Positions 16,301 to 25,586 of a stretch of DNA of 35,028 nucleotides are shown one piece after another (the stretch's first letter is position 1; each line of letters starts with the position of its first letter). The notes below the pieces were generated by a model that ran no database searches, had not been told where the DNA came from, and saw only the letters and a list, made by a program, of their open reading frames with translations. The stretch is from Motiliproteus sp. (GTDB lineage: Bacteria > Pseudomonadota > Gammaproteobacteria > Pseudomonadales > Balneatricaceae), in contig JAPHRD010000116.1 of NCBI GenBank assembly GCA_026196225.1, forward strand, positions 1 to 35,028, read 5' to 3'. The position numbers and the translations under genes are program-made.

Positions 16301-18429
16301 AGCCGCCTCTGGCGCTTCAGTTCCATCTTCATACAACGAAGCAGGCCCACGGGGACAGTTTGATCTAACTGATGCTGGATCTCTGTCATCGACGGCGCCA
16401 ACTGCTCCCCTTGGGAGAGCAATAGCTGTTCAATGCTGTCCCGTTGCTGGGCCGGCAGTTCAAGCACCTCATCAAAACTGATTTCGTCTTCGGCGATGGC
16501 GGTGGCATAAAGGTGATAAACCTTATCGTGACTGATCTGTCGCTGACTGGCTACTTGCTCTACGTTCATGCCAGACCGAGCCAGCATCAAACACTGCTGA
16601 CGCTGTTCATTGAGGGTGATTTCCGGACTGGCAGACTCCTGCAGCAGTTCCAGAAAAGGCTCTCCGTAAAGCTCAAGTTTGCGACGACCAACGCCATTGA
16701 TGCGACTAAGCGCAGCCAAAGAATCAGGGCGATCCTCCACCATCTCCATCAGGGTAGCATCATGGAAAATAACATAGGGCGGCACATCCTGATCATCAGC
16801 CAGCCGCCGACGCAGATTACGCAGCGCTTCCCAGAGCTCTCGCTGTTCGCCACTGAAACGTTGCTGAGATGAGACTCGGAGTCTGCTGCGCTGCTGCTCT
16901 GGAGCCTTGTCCCGACGCAACTGCAACTGCTGCTCTCCCCTCAAGACCGGGCGACTCTTCTCCGCCAAACGCAGAACACCAAAGCCGTCCATATCGACTT
17001 GCAAGTAACCACGGGCGACCAGCTGTCGGAACAACGAGCGCCACTCGCTGTTTCCCAACTCTTTGCCGATCCCAAATGTACTGAGCTTGGCGTGACCGTA
17101 CTCGTCGATCTTGTCATTCTGCTTGCCTAGCAACACATCGACCAGGTGCCCAACCCCAAAACGCTGACCGGTACGATAGACCGTCGACAACGCTTTTTGC
17201 GCCGCTTCAGTACCATCCCAGGTTTCAACCGGAGCGATACAGCTATCACAATTGCCGCAAGCCTGATGTTCTTTCTCGCCAAAATAACTGAGTAGTGCCT
17301 GGCGCCTGCAACTGGTTATTTCGCAGAGCCCCAGCATGGCATCCAGCCGTTGCCGCTCGATCTGCTTTTGCAGCTCGGAAGCTTCTCCGCTTTCCAGCAT
17401 CTGGCGGAGAAAGATCACGTCCTGCAAACCGTACACCATCCAGGCATCAGCCGGTTCACCATCGCGACCGGCACGGCCGGTTTCCTGGTAGTAGGCTTCG
17501 ATGCTTTTAGGCAGATCCAGGTGAGCGACAAATCGAACGTTGGGTTTATCGATCCCCATCCCGAAAGCGATGGTGGCGACAATAATTACCGACTCTTCAG
17601 TAAGAAAACGGTGTTGATTTCGACTACGCAGCTCACCGCCAAGACCGGCATGGTAAGGCAACGCATTAAAACCTTGCTGCTGCAGCCAGCGCGCCGTGTC
17701 CTCGACCTTTTTGCGGGATAGACAGTAGACGATGCCGCAGTCGTTAGCATGATCGCGCTGGATAAATTTCAATAGCTGCTGTCGACCATTCTGCTTGGGG
17801 CCAATACTGTAACGAATATTAGGGCGATCAAATCCACAGATAAAGATCGACGCCTGCTCCAACGCCAGACGATGGATAATCTCTTCTCGAGTGCGCTGAT
17901 CAGCCGTCGCCGTGAGGGCTATGCGCGGAACATTGGGGAAACGCTCATGGAGTACCGACAACTTCAGATATTCAGGTCTGAAGTCATGCCCCCACTGAGA
18001 TACACAGTGAGCTTCGTCTATGGCGAATAGCGCCAGCGGGCAGCTCTCCAACAGAGCCAAGGTACGGGGCTGAAGCAGACGTTCCGGGGCGATATAAAGC
18101 AGATCCAACTCACCGTTACGAAGCTGATCTTCGGTATGTCGAATCTGTTCTGGATTGAGAGTGGAATTAAGGTAAGCCGCTCGGATCCCCAGCTGGGACA
18201 AGGCCCGCACCTGATCTTCCATCAGGGCAATCAAGGGGGATACTACTAACCCGGTGCCTTGCATCAACAGTGCAGGTAACTGGTAGCAGAGAGATTTCCC
18301 TCCCCCGGTAGGCATCAACACCAAGGCGTCATTGCCCTCTAGCAGGGCGCTAACCACCTGGTCCTGAGGCGCACGAAACTGGTCGTAACCAAAGGTCGTT
18401 CTGAGTTTGTTTAATGCCCGCTCTAACAT
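16297..18429 (-). CDS. recQ: ATP-dependent DNA helicase RecQ
   Basis: RecQ is a 3'-5' superfamily-2 helicase that processes stalled forks and recombination intermediates. This 710-residue protein has Walker A MPTGGGKS (about 39-46), the DEAH box IDEAH (about 135-139) followed by the aromatic-rich loop [13 protein letters not shown], and motif VI with [12 protein letters not shown]. Zinc-binding cysteines occur in [11 protein letters not shown] and QACGNCDSC (about 374-397). The winged-helix RQC region, an HRDC domain (about 520-600) and a C-terminal helix-turn-helix-like extension ([21 protein letters not shown]) complete it. It is about 100 residues longer than E. coli RecQ because of this extension. 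The stop overlaps the start of the YqaA-like gene. Confidence 0.96.
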   Translation of the reverse strand: MLERALNKLRTTFGYDQFRAPQDQVVSALLEGNDALVLMPTGGGKSLCYQLPALLMQGTGLVVSPLIALMEDQVRALSQLGIRAAYLNSTLNPEQIRHTEDQLRNGELDLLYIAPERLLQPRTLALLESCPLALFAIDEAHCVSQWGHDFRPEYLKLSVLHERFPNVPRIALTATADQRTREEIIHRLALEQASIFICGFDRPNIRYSIGPKQNGRQQLLKFIQRDHANDCGIVYCLSRKKVEDTARWLQQQGFNALPYHAGLGGELRSRNQHRFLTEESVIIVATIAFGMGIDKPNVRFVAHLDLPKSIEAYYQETGRAGRDGEPADAWMVYGLQDVIFLRQMLESGEASELQKQIERQRLDAMLGLCEITSCRRQALLSYFGEKEHQACGNCDSCIAPVETWDGTEAAQKALSTVYRTGQRFGVGHLVDVLLGKQNDKIDEYGHAKLSTFGIGKELGNSEWRSLFRQLVARGYLQVDMDGFGVLRLAEKSRPVLRGEQQLQLRRDKAPEQQRSRLRVSSQQRFSGEQRELWEALRNLRRRLADDQDVPPYVIFHDATLMEMVEDRPDSLAALSRINGVGRRKLELYGEPFLELLQESASPEITLNEQRQQCLMLARSGMNVEQVASQRQISHDKVYHLYATAIAEDEISFDEVLELPAQQRDSIEQLLLSQGEQLAPSMTEIQHQLDQTVPVGLLRCMKMELKRQRRL

Positions 18430-18504
18430 GGCGATGCATTATCCGTGAACCTTAGTAGCCTGTCTAAGCTTCTTTTCCCGCAAGTCAATAAATCGACAAA
18501 TACC

Positions 18505-18533
18505 CTGACTCTCAGCCGTACCGGGAGTACAAT
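18505..18533 (+). promoter_or_regulatory. Sigma70-type promoter for the YgfB-family gene
   Basis: CTGACT (18505-18510) and TACAAT (18528-18533) are spaced by exactly 17 bases. They match the -35 and -10 consensus at four and five of six positions. Transcription would begin near 18540, about 36 bases before the ATG. Nothing comparable was found for the divergent recQ gene in the same gap. Confidence 0.5.
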
Positions 18534-18575
18534 GCCCAGCAAGATTGTTGATAGAACATCAAGGTTAGCGAATAT

Positions 18576-19190
18576 ATGACTCCAGCCGCCATCGACCGGT
18601 CTCCTCTAAACGAAGACGAGATCGAACAACTCGAGAATTTTCTGTTCTCGCCTGCCGTTTCTGAAGAATCCCTGGACTACCTGGGTGTTCACGGCCTGCT
18701 GACGGCCCTTGCCGCAGCACCTGTTGACGTCCCTCAAGAGGAGTGGTTGGAGGTGATTTTCGATGGTCTGCCCGGATACGCTGACGAACAGCAAAAGCAG
18801 AGCATTGGTGGCTTACTGATGCGTGAATATCTGGCTCTTTGCGATGAGCTTAACAGCGAAGAAGCCCCTGAACTTCCCTGTGATCTAGAGCTGGATGACG
18901 AAGATGAGTCACTGCTGTCCTGGGCCCAAGGATTTATGGAAGGAGTTTTCCTGCGGGAGTCAGATTGGTTTGATCAGCAAGAAGAGCTGGTTGCTGAAAT
19001 GCTGCTGCCGATCATGCTGGCTTCAGAACTGTTCGAAGAAGCAGAACTGATCGAAATGCGCAAAGACAAGAAGCTGTGCCAGCAGTTGGTGGAAGAGATT
19101 CCCGATTTGATCACCGACCTGTATTTGTTATTTAGGATTCCTGAAGACAAGAAACCCGGCAAACCACAAAAGGGTCGCCGTAAGCGCTGA
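18576..19190 (+). CDS. YgfB/YecA-family protein (UPF0149)
   Basis: This 204-residue acidic, all-helical protein has the family features: an N-terminal LNEDEIEQLENFLFSP, the conserved LDYLGVHGLLTALAAAP, and WAQGFMEGVFLRESDW in the second half. The very basic tail KKPGKPQKGRRKR replaces the SEC-C zinc motif found in many YecA proteins. The molecular role of the family is not well defined; a Pseudomonas YgfB protein acts as a regulator of a cell-wall stress gene, and transfer of that role here would be speculation. It is single-gene transcribed: a promoter lies upstream and a strong terminator downstream. Confidence 0.85.
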   Translation: MTPAAIDRSPLNEDEIEQLENFLFSPAVSEESLDYLGVHGLLTALAAAPVDVPQEEWLEVIFDGLPGYADEQQKQSIGGLLMREYLALCDELNSEEAPELPCDLELDDEDESLLSWAQGFMEGVFLRESDWFDQQEELVAEMLLPIMLASELFEEAELIEMRKDKKLCQQLVEEIPDLITDLYLLFRIPEDKKPGKPQKGRRKR

Positions 19191-19211
19191 TTGCCTTGAA
19201 TTCGGACTCAT

Positions 19212-19249
19212 AAAAAAGCCCCTTGCTGAGATAGCCAAGGGGCTTTTTT
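19212..19249. terminator. Bidirectional intrinsic terminator
   Basis: A perfect 14-bp stem, AAAAAAGCCCCTTG (19212-19225) and CAAGGGGCTTTTTT (19236-19249), encloses a 10-base loop. The stem has a GC-rich core and ends in a T-run on either strand. It lies between the convergent YgfB-family gene and the lipoprotein gene and should stop transcription from both. Confidence 0.95.
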
Positions 19250-19272
19250 GTTTTGCTGTGTTTTGTTGATAG

Positions 19273-19767
19273 TTACATCGCCGCTTTGGGATCCACCACC
19301 TGAGTGTTGTGCGGCCATGGTGAGACTCGGACTTCACCATTAAGGCGCAAAATTCTTACCCGATCACCGGTGCGGAAACGTCCCTGCTCAGTCAATTCCT
19401 GAACCACTGAAATCAATTCTCCCCGATCCATCCGTACGGTCAAATCCTGGCCGTTGGCACGGGTAGAACGCTCTTCAATCGCTTCACCGGCGATAGTACC
19501 GGCAATCGCACCCAACGCCGTGGTTAAATCTTTACCTTTACCGCCACCGACGCTGCTACCGGCGATACCACCAACAACCGCACCTGCAACTTTGCTGACG
19601 CCGCTTCGGCGACCTTCGATCACCACATCGGTTATAGCTTCAATGGTGCCAAATTCCACTTGCTGCACCCGACGGGCATCGTCACGGGAATAGGTTTTAT
19701 CATCCAGTGTCGACGCACACCCAGATAACATCAGTAAAGCGACCATGACCGCGCCCAATTTATTCAT
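19273..19767 (-). CDS. Outer-membrane lipoprotein with glycine zipper, SlyB/Pcp type
   Basis: The ATG at 19767 has AGGTG six bases upstream; a GTG at 19776 overlaps that ribosome binding site and is less likely. The 164-residue protein begins with a lipoprotein signal ending in the lipobox LSGC, so the cysteine is lipidated. A glycine-zipper segment follows (VAGAVVGGIAGSSVGGGKGKDLTTALGAIAGTIAGEAIE), and then a beta-rich domain with DLTVRMDRGELISVVQE and FRTGDRVRILRLNGEVRV. This is the layout of SlyB-like lipoproteins, which help keep the outer membrane intact. It is followed by the shared terminator and appears to be transcribed alone. Confidence 0.9.
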   Translation of the reverse strand: MNKLGAVMVALLMLSGCASTLDDKTYSRDDARRVQQVEFGTIEAITDVVIEGRRSGVSKVAGAVVGGIAGSSVGGGKGKDLTTALGAIAGTIAGEAIEERSTRANGQDLTVRMDRGELISVVQELTEQGRFRTGDRVRILRLNGEVRVSPWPHNTQVVDPKAAM

Positions 19768-19876
19768 AACTAACACCTGTACAGGTTGGAATTCAAAAAC
19801 TCAGTCTATTTTACCCGTTGATTCGACAAATTGAGCCAACGGCGTAGCTATAACCGGCATAAACAACAGTTATCAA

Positions 19877-21007
19877 CTAGACAATCCGCAGTAGCAGCGA
19901 GTTCAAATATCCCCAGATAAATCCCCAGACCCGCTTATGCAAGGGCCGTTTGAGCCACTGCTCTAGGGTGATTTCGTCACTGTAGCCAAAATCATGCTGG
20001 ATAGACTCACACACCTGCTCGACCAACGCAGCGTCAAAAGCTTCCTGATTGGCTTCCAGATTCCAGCGAAGATTCCAGTGATCCAGATTACAGGATCCGA
20101 TGGACACCCAGTTATCACAAACCCCCAGTTTGGCATGCATAAATCGGGGCTGGTATTCGTAAATTCGGACGCCAGCGGCGAGCAGACGTTTGTAGTATCG
20201 CCGTGAGGCGTAGTAGATTCCCGGATGATCGGTAATCGGTCCCGGCAGCAACAACCTGACATCAATACCCCGACGGGCAGCTCGAAGCAAGGCCCGACGA
20301 ATCGACCAGGAGGGCAGAAAATAAGCGGTGACTAACCAGACTCGCCGGTGCGCGGCATTGATCTGGCTACGGAAATTAGCCTTGATCTCCTGTTGGTGAA
20401 TACCTTCAGCGGTAGCAACCTTTAGCTCAGCGACTCCTCGTATTCCAGCATCGACCGGAAAGTCGATCTGCTCAGCGCTGCAGGCCCGCCATTGACGCTG
20501 AAACAACGCCATCCAATCCGCCAAGATCGGCCCCTGAACCGCCAGCATCAGCTCGTGCCAAGCCATTTTCTGCTTACTGTCAGCGACATCTACGTAGAAA
20601 TCATCGGTAAGTCCAGTGCCACCGATAAAGGCGATCCGCCCATCAACAATCATCAATTTGCGGTGGTCGCGGGAGAAGTTACGGTTCCATTTTGTCAGCC
20701 GGATCGGATTGTAGGCTTTGAGTCGCACACCTAACCCGCGAATTCGCTGACGATCGCCGCTGGTTAAGCCACGAGATCCGAATCCGTCTACCAGCATGCG
20801 GATCTGCACCCCCCGCTCAATCGCCTTTTGGAAAGCCTCGATAAATCGATCCAGCAACTGCCCGGAACTGACAAAATAAAACTCCAGCAAAACCGACTGG
20901 CTCGCTCCGTTAATCGCATCCAACATGGCGGGGAAGTAACACTGTCCGTCGATAAGCAATTCAACAGAATTACCCTGCTGCCAATACCAACGCCGGCGTT
21001 TCTGCAA
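19877..21007 (-). CDS. Cardiolipin synthase-like phospholipase D protein (ClsB/YbhO type)
   Basis: I favour a TTG start at 21007 because GGGAGGGG stands five bases before it, giving 376 residues that begin MQKRRRWYWQQGN. The open frame extends to a GTG at 21052 with no comparable signal. Two PLD motifs are intact: HRKLMIVD at about 112-119 (followed by GG) and HAKLGVCD at about 289-296 (followed by GSCNLD). There is no N-terminal membrane segment, as in ClsB rather than ClsA. Such enzymes make cardiolipin from phosphatidylglycerol and another phospholipid. The gene follows an MsbA-type exporter on the same strand, 108 bases downstream, so a shared role in envelope lipids is plausible. Confidence 0.85.
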   Translation of the reverse strand: MQKRRRWYWQQGNSVELLIDGQCYFPAMLDAINGASQSVLLEFYFVSSGQLLDRFIEAFQKAIERGVQIRMLVDGFGSRGLTSGDRQRIRGLGVRLKAYNPIRLTKWNRNFSRDHRKLMIVDGRIAFIGGTGLTDDFYVDVADSKQKMAWHELMLAVQGPILADWMALFQRQWRACSAEQIDFPVDAGIRGVAELKVATAEGIHQQEIKANFRSQINAAHRRVWLVTAYFLPSWSIRRALLRAARRGIDVRLLLPGPITDHPGIYYASRRYYKRLLAAGVRIYEYQPRFMHAKLGVCDNWVSIGSCNLDHWNLRWNLEANQEAFDAALVEQVCESIQHDFGYSDEITLEQWLKRPLHKRVWGFIWGYLNSLLLRIV

Positions 21008-21115
21008 GTCAGCCCCTCCCGATCTGAATCGATAGCAACAGGCTACCGTCACTATTCACGACACCGCGATAACCATCCAGGCAAAAAATCTGTGAATCGA
21101 GGTCAACGCGGCCAA

Positions 21116-22930
21116 TCAGTGACGTTGCCGCTCTCCATAAAGCTTGGCATATAGACCATTTTCTGCCAGTAGCTGCTGATGGCTACCCTGCTCGATAATC
21201 TGCCCGTCCTCAAACACATAGACATGATCAGCCTGCTTCACCGCACTCAATCGATGGGCAACGATAAGGGTTGTTCGGCCCTGAAGAAATTCATGTAGGG
21301 CACGATGGAGCGCGTATTCGGTTTCAGTATCCAGAGCCGAGGTAGCCTCATCCAGAATCACAATTTTGGGATCGCTCAGCACCATACGGGCGATCGCCAA
21401 ACGTTGACGCTGCCCGCCAGACAAACGGACACCCTGGCGTCCAACTCGGGTATCGAGCTGCTGGGCAGTGTTCTCGACAAATTCCCGCAGCTGGGCAATC
21501 TCCAGGGCCTGCCACAGCTGTTGATCTTGATACTCTCTTCCCAGAGTAAGATTGCTGCGAACGGTGCCATTAAACAGTGCTGGATGCTGAAGCACGGTGG
21601 CGACATTTTCCCGCACGGTCTCAAGCCCGATACGCTCGACCGGAATCCCGTTAAAGCAAATTGTCCCACGCTGACTGGGATAGAGTCCCAACAGTACCTG
21701 CACCAGCGTCGATTTGCCGCCACCACTGGCACCCACCAGGGCGATCTTTTCACCGGCGCCAATCTCCAGATTAATCCCATTCAATACATCTTCACCGCTG
21801 CGGTAAGCAAAATGGATATCCTGGAGGTGAATGGAAATCTGATCGGTATCGGCAAAAGGATTTTCCTTGCAGGCATAGTGGGGCTCCTCGTGTAGATCCA
21901 TCAACCGATTGATGCGATTGAGAGCACCATCTGCTGCGTAATAGGCGTATTGCATCCCCAGAAGTTCCTGCACCGGCGCCATCATAAACCAGAGGTAGCC
22001 GAACACCGCGATCATCTGACCGACACTAAGATCGGACAGCAGCACCATCATCATGGAGATGGCACGAAACAGATCGAACCCCACCAGGAACACCATAAAA
22101 CTCAGACGATTCGCTGCGTCAGAACGCCATTGAAAGGAGGCGGAACGTTTACGAACCTGATCAGCACCATCCACTAACTGAGATAAATAGTGACGCTCGC
22201 GGTTACTGGAACGGATCTGCTGAATCGCATCCAGGGTCTCGGTTAAGGCACCCTGAAATACTTCAAAAGCACTGTTTTCCGCCTGCTTCAAACGCTTTAC
22301 TTGTTTACCAATCACCATGGTGAGGTAGATCACCAGGGGATTCATAAACAAAATAAACAGCGCCAGCGGCCAATGAAGCCACATCAACACCACAGCGGTG
22401 CCGAGGATACTCAGGGCTGCCACCAACAACTTACTGACCGACTCGCCGACAAAGCGATCAACGGTATCCAGGTCGGTGACAAAATGGGAGGCCACGGCGC
22501 CGCTACCGAGGGTTTCGTATTCGGCCATGGAGATCCGCCGTAGCCGCTCTAACATGCCGCTCCGAATTCTGAAAATAACGTCTTTGGAGATCAGGGTGAA
22601 CTGCCGTCCCTGCCAGACATTGAGCACCAGGGAAATCACTCGCAGCACAACGGTGAGAATGAATACCCCGAAGACGTACAGCCAGGGACCGTGCCAGGAT
22701 TCAGGAAAGTAGTGGTCGAAGAAACCAACCAGTGCGCCGGGTTGCTCCAGCAGCACTTCATCCACTAACAGTGGCATAAACAGAGGGACAGGAACCGCAG
22801 CAACCGTGGCAGCCACCGCTACCAAGTTGGCAATGATCAATTCCCGACGGTGTTCGCTGGCGATCGTCAGTATATAGCGCCAGTCATAACGGACACGGCG
22901 CTTTGATACCGGCGTAGTTTCTGCGTTCAA
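21116..22930 (-). CDS. ABC exporter, fused membrane and ATPase domains (MsbA/MdlB type)
   Basis: This is a 604-residue half-transporter that should function as a dimer in the inner membrane. Residues about 30-330 hold the six-helix exporter domain. The ATPase part has Walker A GASGGGKST (about 399-407), Q-loop region VLQHPALFNG, signature LSGGQRQR (about 503), Walker B IVILDEAT (about 522) and the H-loop IVAHR. All catalytic motifs are intact. The start is TTG at 22930, with AGGAG five bases upstream. The gene lies 55 bases downstream of bolA and 108 upstream of the cardiolipin synthase-like gene. Lipid or drug export is the usual role; the sequence does not identify the substrate, so I give no symbol. 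Confidence 0.92.
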   Translation of the reverse strand: MNAETTPVSKRRVRYDWRYILTIASEHRRELIIANLVAVAATVAAVPVPLFMPLLVDEVLLEQPGALVGFFDHYFPESWHGPWLYVFGVFILTVVLRVISLVLNVWQGRQFTLISKDVIFRIRSGMLERLRRISMAEYETLGSGAVASHFVTDLDTVDRFVGESVSKLLVAALSILGTAVVLMWLHWPLALFILFMNPLVIYLTMVIGKQVKRLKQAENSAFEVFQGALTETLDAIQQIRSSNRERHYLSQLVDGADQVRKRSASFQWRSDAANRLSFMVFLVGFDLFRAISMMMVLLSDLSVGQMIAVFGYLWFMMAPVQELLGMQYAYYAADGALNRINRLMDLHEEPHYACKENPFADTDQISIHLQDIHFAYRSGEDVLNGINLEIGAGEKIALVGASGGGKSTLVQVLLGLYPSQRGTICFNGIPVERIGLETVRENVATVLQHPALFNGTVRSNLTLGREYQDQQLWQALEIAQLREFVENTAQQLDTRVGRQGVRLSGGQRQRLAIARMVLSDPKIVILDEATSALDTETEYALHRALHEFLQGRTTLIVAHRLSAVKQADHVYVFEDGQIIEQGSHQQLLAENGLYAKLYGERQRH

Positions 22931-22985
22931 ATCAGCTCCTCCCCATCAAAAATATAGCCTTGATGGAAAGTTTTCACCGATGAAA

Positions 22986-23285
22986 TCAGTGACCACCACT
23001 GCAGTTGGGAGACGCAGGAACCTGGCCACCCTGACCTTGCCACTCCTCTGCGGTATAGAGGTGTAGCGCCAGGGCATGGATGGGGCCGGCCATTTCATCA
23101 GCTAGCAGGCCGTAGATTAACTGATGACGGGCTACCGGGCGCTTGCCGGCAAAATCGTCAGAAACCACGGTGAGTTTGAAGTGACTATCGGTGGCAGGAC
23201 CGGCATGTTTATGGCTTTCGTTCTCAACCACCAGATGCTGAAGACTCAACCCCTGGTTGAGTTTGGATTCAATAACCGCTTGCAT
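22986..23285 (-). CDS. bolA: BolA-family protein
   Basis: This 99-residue protein has the BolA fold pattern. VVENESHKHAG is followed by SHFKLTVVSDDFAGKRPVARHQLIYGLLADE and then IHALALHLYTAEEW. The histidines shared by BolA proteins that bind an iron-sulphur cluster with monothiol glutaredoxins are present (H in SHKH, RHQ and IHAL). BolA links iron status and stress to cell shape and gene expression. The C-terminal tail (GQGGQVPASPNCSGGH) is longer than the core fold needs. AGAGAG lies five bases before the ATG. It heads the strand order bolA, ABC exporter, cls-like gene. The symbol is used in the family sense; BolA and IbaG cannot be separated fully by eye. Confidence 0.9.
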   Translation of the reverse strand: MQAVIESKLNQGLSLQHLVVENESHKHAGPATDSHFKLTVVSDDFAGKRPVARHQLIYGLLADEMAGPIHALALHLYTAEEWQGQGGQVPASPNCSGGH

Positions 23286-23372
23286 GAATGCTCTCTCAAA
23301 AACTGATAAAGGCCGATCATTCTACATCACCCGAAATTTTCATAAAGGGATAGGAATTTCTAGGCCAGTTGA

Positions 23373-23477
23373 CTAAGCACGCTGTTCTATCTGCTGCAGG
23401 GTCTTGACGGTTCCAAGGCCCAAGGTAGATCGAGCAAGGAGCAACGACAGATGGTTTAAAAAACCTATCAGCGACAT
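23373..23477 (-). CDS. Possible 34-residue small ORF (weak)
   Basis: An ATG at 23477 opens 34 codons to a TAG at 23373-23375 in the 254-base gap between bolA and the DUF3422 gene. The peptide (MSLIGFLNHLSLLLARSTLG, then a short tail ending QQIEQRA) has protein-like composition, with a hydrophobic half and a charged helix-like end. There is no Shine-Dalgarno sequence, and the frame stays open upstream into the DUF3422 gene. It may instead be a leftover of a decayed gene or chance. Confidence 0.2.
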   Translation of the reverse strand: MSLIGFLNHLSLLLARSTLGLGTVKTLQQIEQRA

Positions 23478-23539
23478 ACAGACAGATGAACCCGCTCTGG
23501 TTCCTTGTCTATAGCGCCTTTGTGGAAAATCCGGGTCAA

Positions 23540-24907
23540 TTAATGGTCGGCGTCTTTAATCAGACGCTTATGGATGAAGCGCGTTCCCATAAAGACCGAA
23601 AAAATCACCACAGGCACCGCACCACCGAGCACCAGATCTTTATTAAAGCTGACGCCTAAACCGTAAATGGAGTCCATTAGGTATTTAATCAGGCCGATAG
23701 AGTAGTAAGAGATAGCCGCTACCGACAGGCCTTCAACGGTTTGTTGCAGGCGCAGCTGCAAGTTAGCACGACGATCCATGGAGCTAAGCAACTGCTGATT
23801 CTGTTCCTGCACCGCGGTTTCTACCCGGGTTCGCAGCAGGTCACTGGCACGGGTGATTCGACGGGATATATCATCCAGGCGGGTGGATACCGTCTGACAG
23901 GTACGCACCGCTGGCTGTAGGCGGCGTGAGAGAAATTCACGTAGGGTCAGATGGCCGGTAATCTCATCTTCCTTAATCACATCCAGACGATGCAGCACTA
24001 CGTCATAATAAGCCAAGGATGCTGCAAATCGATAGTTACTTTGTGAGCGGAACGCTTCAGAACGGGCTGCCATCTGCGACATTTTGGACAGCAGTTCCCG
24101 ATCACTATAACCTTCGTCAGCATTGGCAATCTGCTGGGTCAGCTCTTTCAATTCGCTTTCCAACCCATTGAGCTGACCATTGATCTGGCGCGCCATGGGA
24201 ACCCCCAGGGTCGCCATCAGCCGGTAGGTCTCTAGCTCCAGCAGTCGCTGCACTAAACGTCCTAACTGGGCGGTGGTCATCCCACGGTTATAGATCAGCA
24301 TACGGCCAAAGCCATCATTGTGAAGACGAAATGCGGTCCACACTTTGGCGCCGCCATTATGGGGGCGGCTGCCGATCAAACGCAGGTTGTCGAAGTAATC
24401 TCTAACTACCGAAACACCAGGCTCCTCATCTCCATCACTGGGCTCAACCACCATGTGCAGCGCCACCACCACTTTACCCGGAATACTATTGAGCCAGTCT
24501 TTGGGCACATATTCGATGGCATTTTTGGCGAAGGGAACACCGGTAAGCGGCCCTTCGTGGATAAAGGTGTAGCTGGAAAATTCCAGATGGCGCTCCCAAC
24601 GAAGACTGAACAAGCCAAAGTTCTGGTGATAGCAAGGCATGGTGCGCGCAGGAGCGCTGGTTTGGTAGCGATCACAAAGCTGGCTCAGAAACTGATGTTC
24701 CTCGTCGCGAAATTTACCACCGTGCTGAACAGCAATATGGGTAATCTGCGCAGGACTGTTGAGCAGATGGAACGGCCGGCTGTGCAACTCGTTGTAGAGT
24801 TCATCCCTAAGGGGATGTATCTCTAGGCTGGCGGCTCCCGATTTAAGGTAATCAGTACCCGTTGAAAGCTCCAGCGCTGTCAGCTGCTGTTCGTTGATCT
24901 GTTCCAT
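23540..24907 (-). CDS. DUF3422-family membrane-anchored protein
   Basis: The 455-residue protein opens the conserved region with HPLRDELYNELHSRPF, a DUF3422 hallmark. Further family segments are FGLFSLRWERHLEFSSYTFI and VVVALHMVV. The middle (about 200-380) is helical and coiled-coil-like. Two hydrophobic segments near the end (about 388-410 and 425-447, around VAAISYYSIGLIKYLMD and VLGGAVPVVIFSVFMGT) should anchor it in the inner membrane with most of the protein in the cytoplasm. Biological function is unknown. The ATG at 24907 has GGAG five bases upstream. Both sides are flanked by gaps over 200 bases, so it is probably transcribed alone. Confidence 0.88.
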   Translation of the reverse strand: MEQINEQQLTALELSTGTDYLKSGAASLEIHPLRDELYNELHSRPFHLLNSPAQITHIAVQHGGKFRDEEHQFLSQLCDRYQTSAPARTMPCYHQNFGLFSLRWERHLEFSSYTFIHEGPLTGVPFAKNAIEYVPKDWLNSIPGKVVVALHMVVEPSDGDEEPGVSVVRDYFDNLRLIGSRPHNGGAKVWTAFRLHNDGFGRMLIYNRGMTTAQLGRLVQRLLELETYRLMATLGVPMARQINGQLNGLESELKELTQQIANADEGYSDRELLSKMSQMAARSEAFRSQSNYRFAASLAYYDVVLHRLDVIKEDEITGHLTLREFLSRRLQPAVRTCQTVSTRLDDISRRITRASDLLRTRVETAVQEQNQQLLSSMDRRANLQLRLQQTVEGLSVAAISYYSIGLIKYLMDSIYGLGVSFNKDLVLGGAVPVVIFSVFMGTRFIHKRLIKDADH

Positions 24908-25118
24908 ATTGACTCCAGCGACGTCGGTCCAAGACCGTTCTTACACAACCACCCGTGGCCGGATTCTCCAATACGGGCGACAACACATTGGATCAACCTG
25001 GCGAACTTATCCACCGGCCGACCCACATTAGACCTTTGTATCATACGGAAAATGAAATAGGTATGACACCACAGTGCCATTTTCGTTGTCTTTTCCCTCT
25101 TATTTCAGTGGATTGCTG

Positions 25119-25484
25119 TTACATCGACTCCATATCCGCCACCATCAGAGGCTCTTTGGCTAGATCAAATGTGAGCAATTGGGGCTCAACATCAAACCAC
25201 TGCAAGAACTGTTCAAGCCCCTCAATCGTCGGCCAGTCATCACCAAATTCATCCCAACCACGGAGTTCGTTTTCCCAAATCTGATGCCAGCAACTCTCCA
25301 ACAAATTGTCAGCTGATTGGGGTTGCTGTTGTTCCTCAATCAGATAGACCCGCCCTTCGCTCTGATGCTGTTCCAGACTCATGGACTGTTCCAATCCGGT
25401 AGTCTCCGCATCCAGCCCGTTGACCCAATCAACATAGGGCTGGCGTGGGCGCACCACCAGAGCGGATCGGTTAATCAATTTCAT
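25119..25484 (-). CDS. Conserved hypothetical protein, 121 residues
   Basis: The start MKLINRSALVVRPRQPYVDW resembles a conserved small protein seen in Pseudomonas and relatives, sometimes labelled VacJ by annotation error; this comparison is from memory. The body is acidic with many tryptophans (CWHQIWENELRGWDEFGDDW, LEQFLQWFDVEPQLLTFDL), and there is no signal peptide or membrane segment. It is clearly not the lipoprotein MlaA/VacJ. The ATG at 25484 has AGGA seven bases upstream. The gene is divergent from the 241-residue unknown at 25587. Function is unknown. Confidence 0.75.
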   Translation of the reverse strand: MKLINRSALVVRPRQPYVDWVNGLDAETTGLEQSMSLEQHQSEGRVYLIEEQQQPQSADNLLESCWHQIWENELRGWDEFGDDWPTIEGLEQFLQWFDVEPQLLTFDLAKEPLMVADMESM

Positions 25485-25586
25485 TTTTGTTTCCTGTTGA
25501 TTACTATTGACAGGATAATGTGGCAGAGATGGCCACCCCGGTGATTTCCACTCGCTATTCTGCCAGGATTAATAGCTCACACGACC

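Noticed and set aside
24880-25080. 66-codon minus-strand frame upstream of the DUF3422 gene
   Set aside because: It overlaps the start of the DUF3422 gene, has no family resemblance and covers the region where that gene's promoter must lie.
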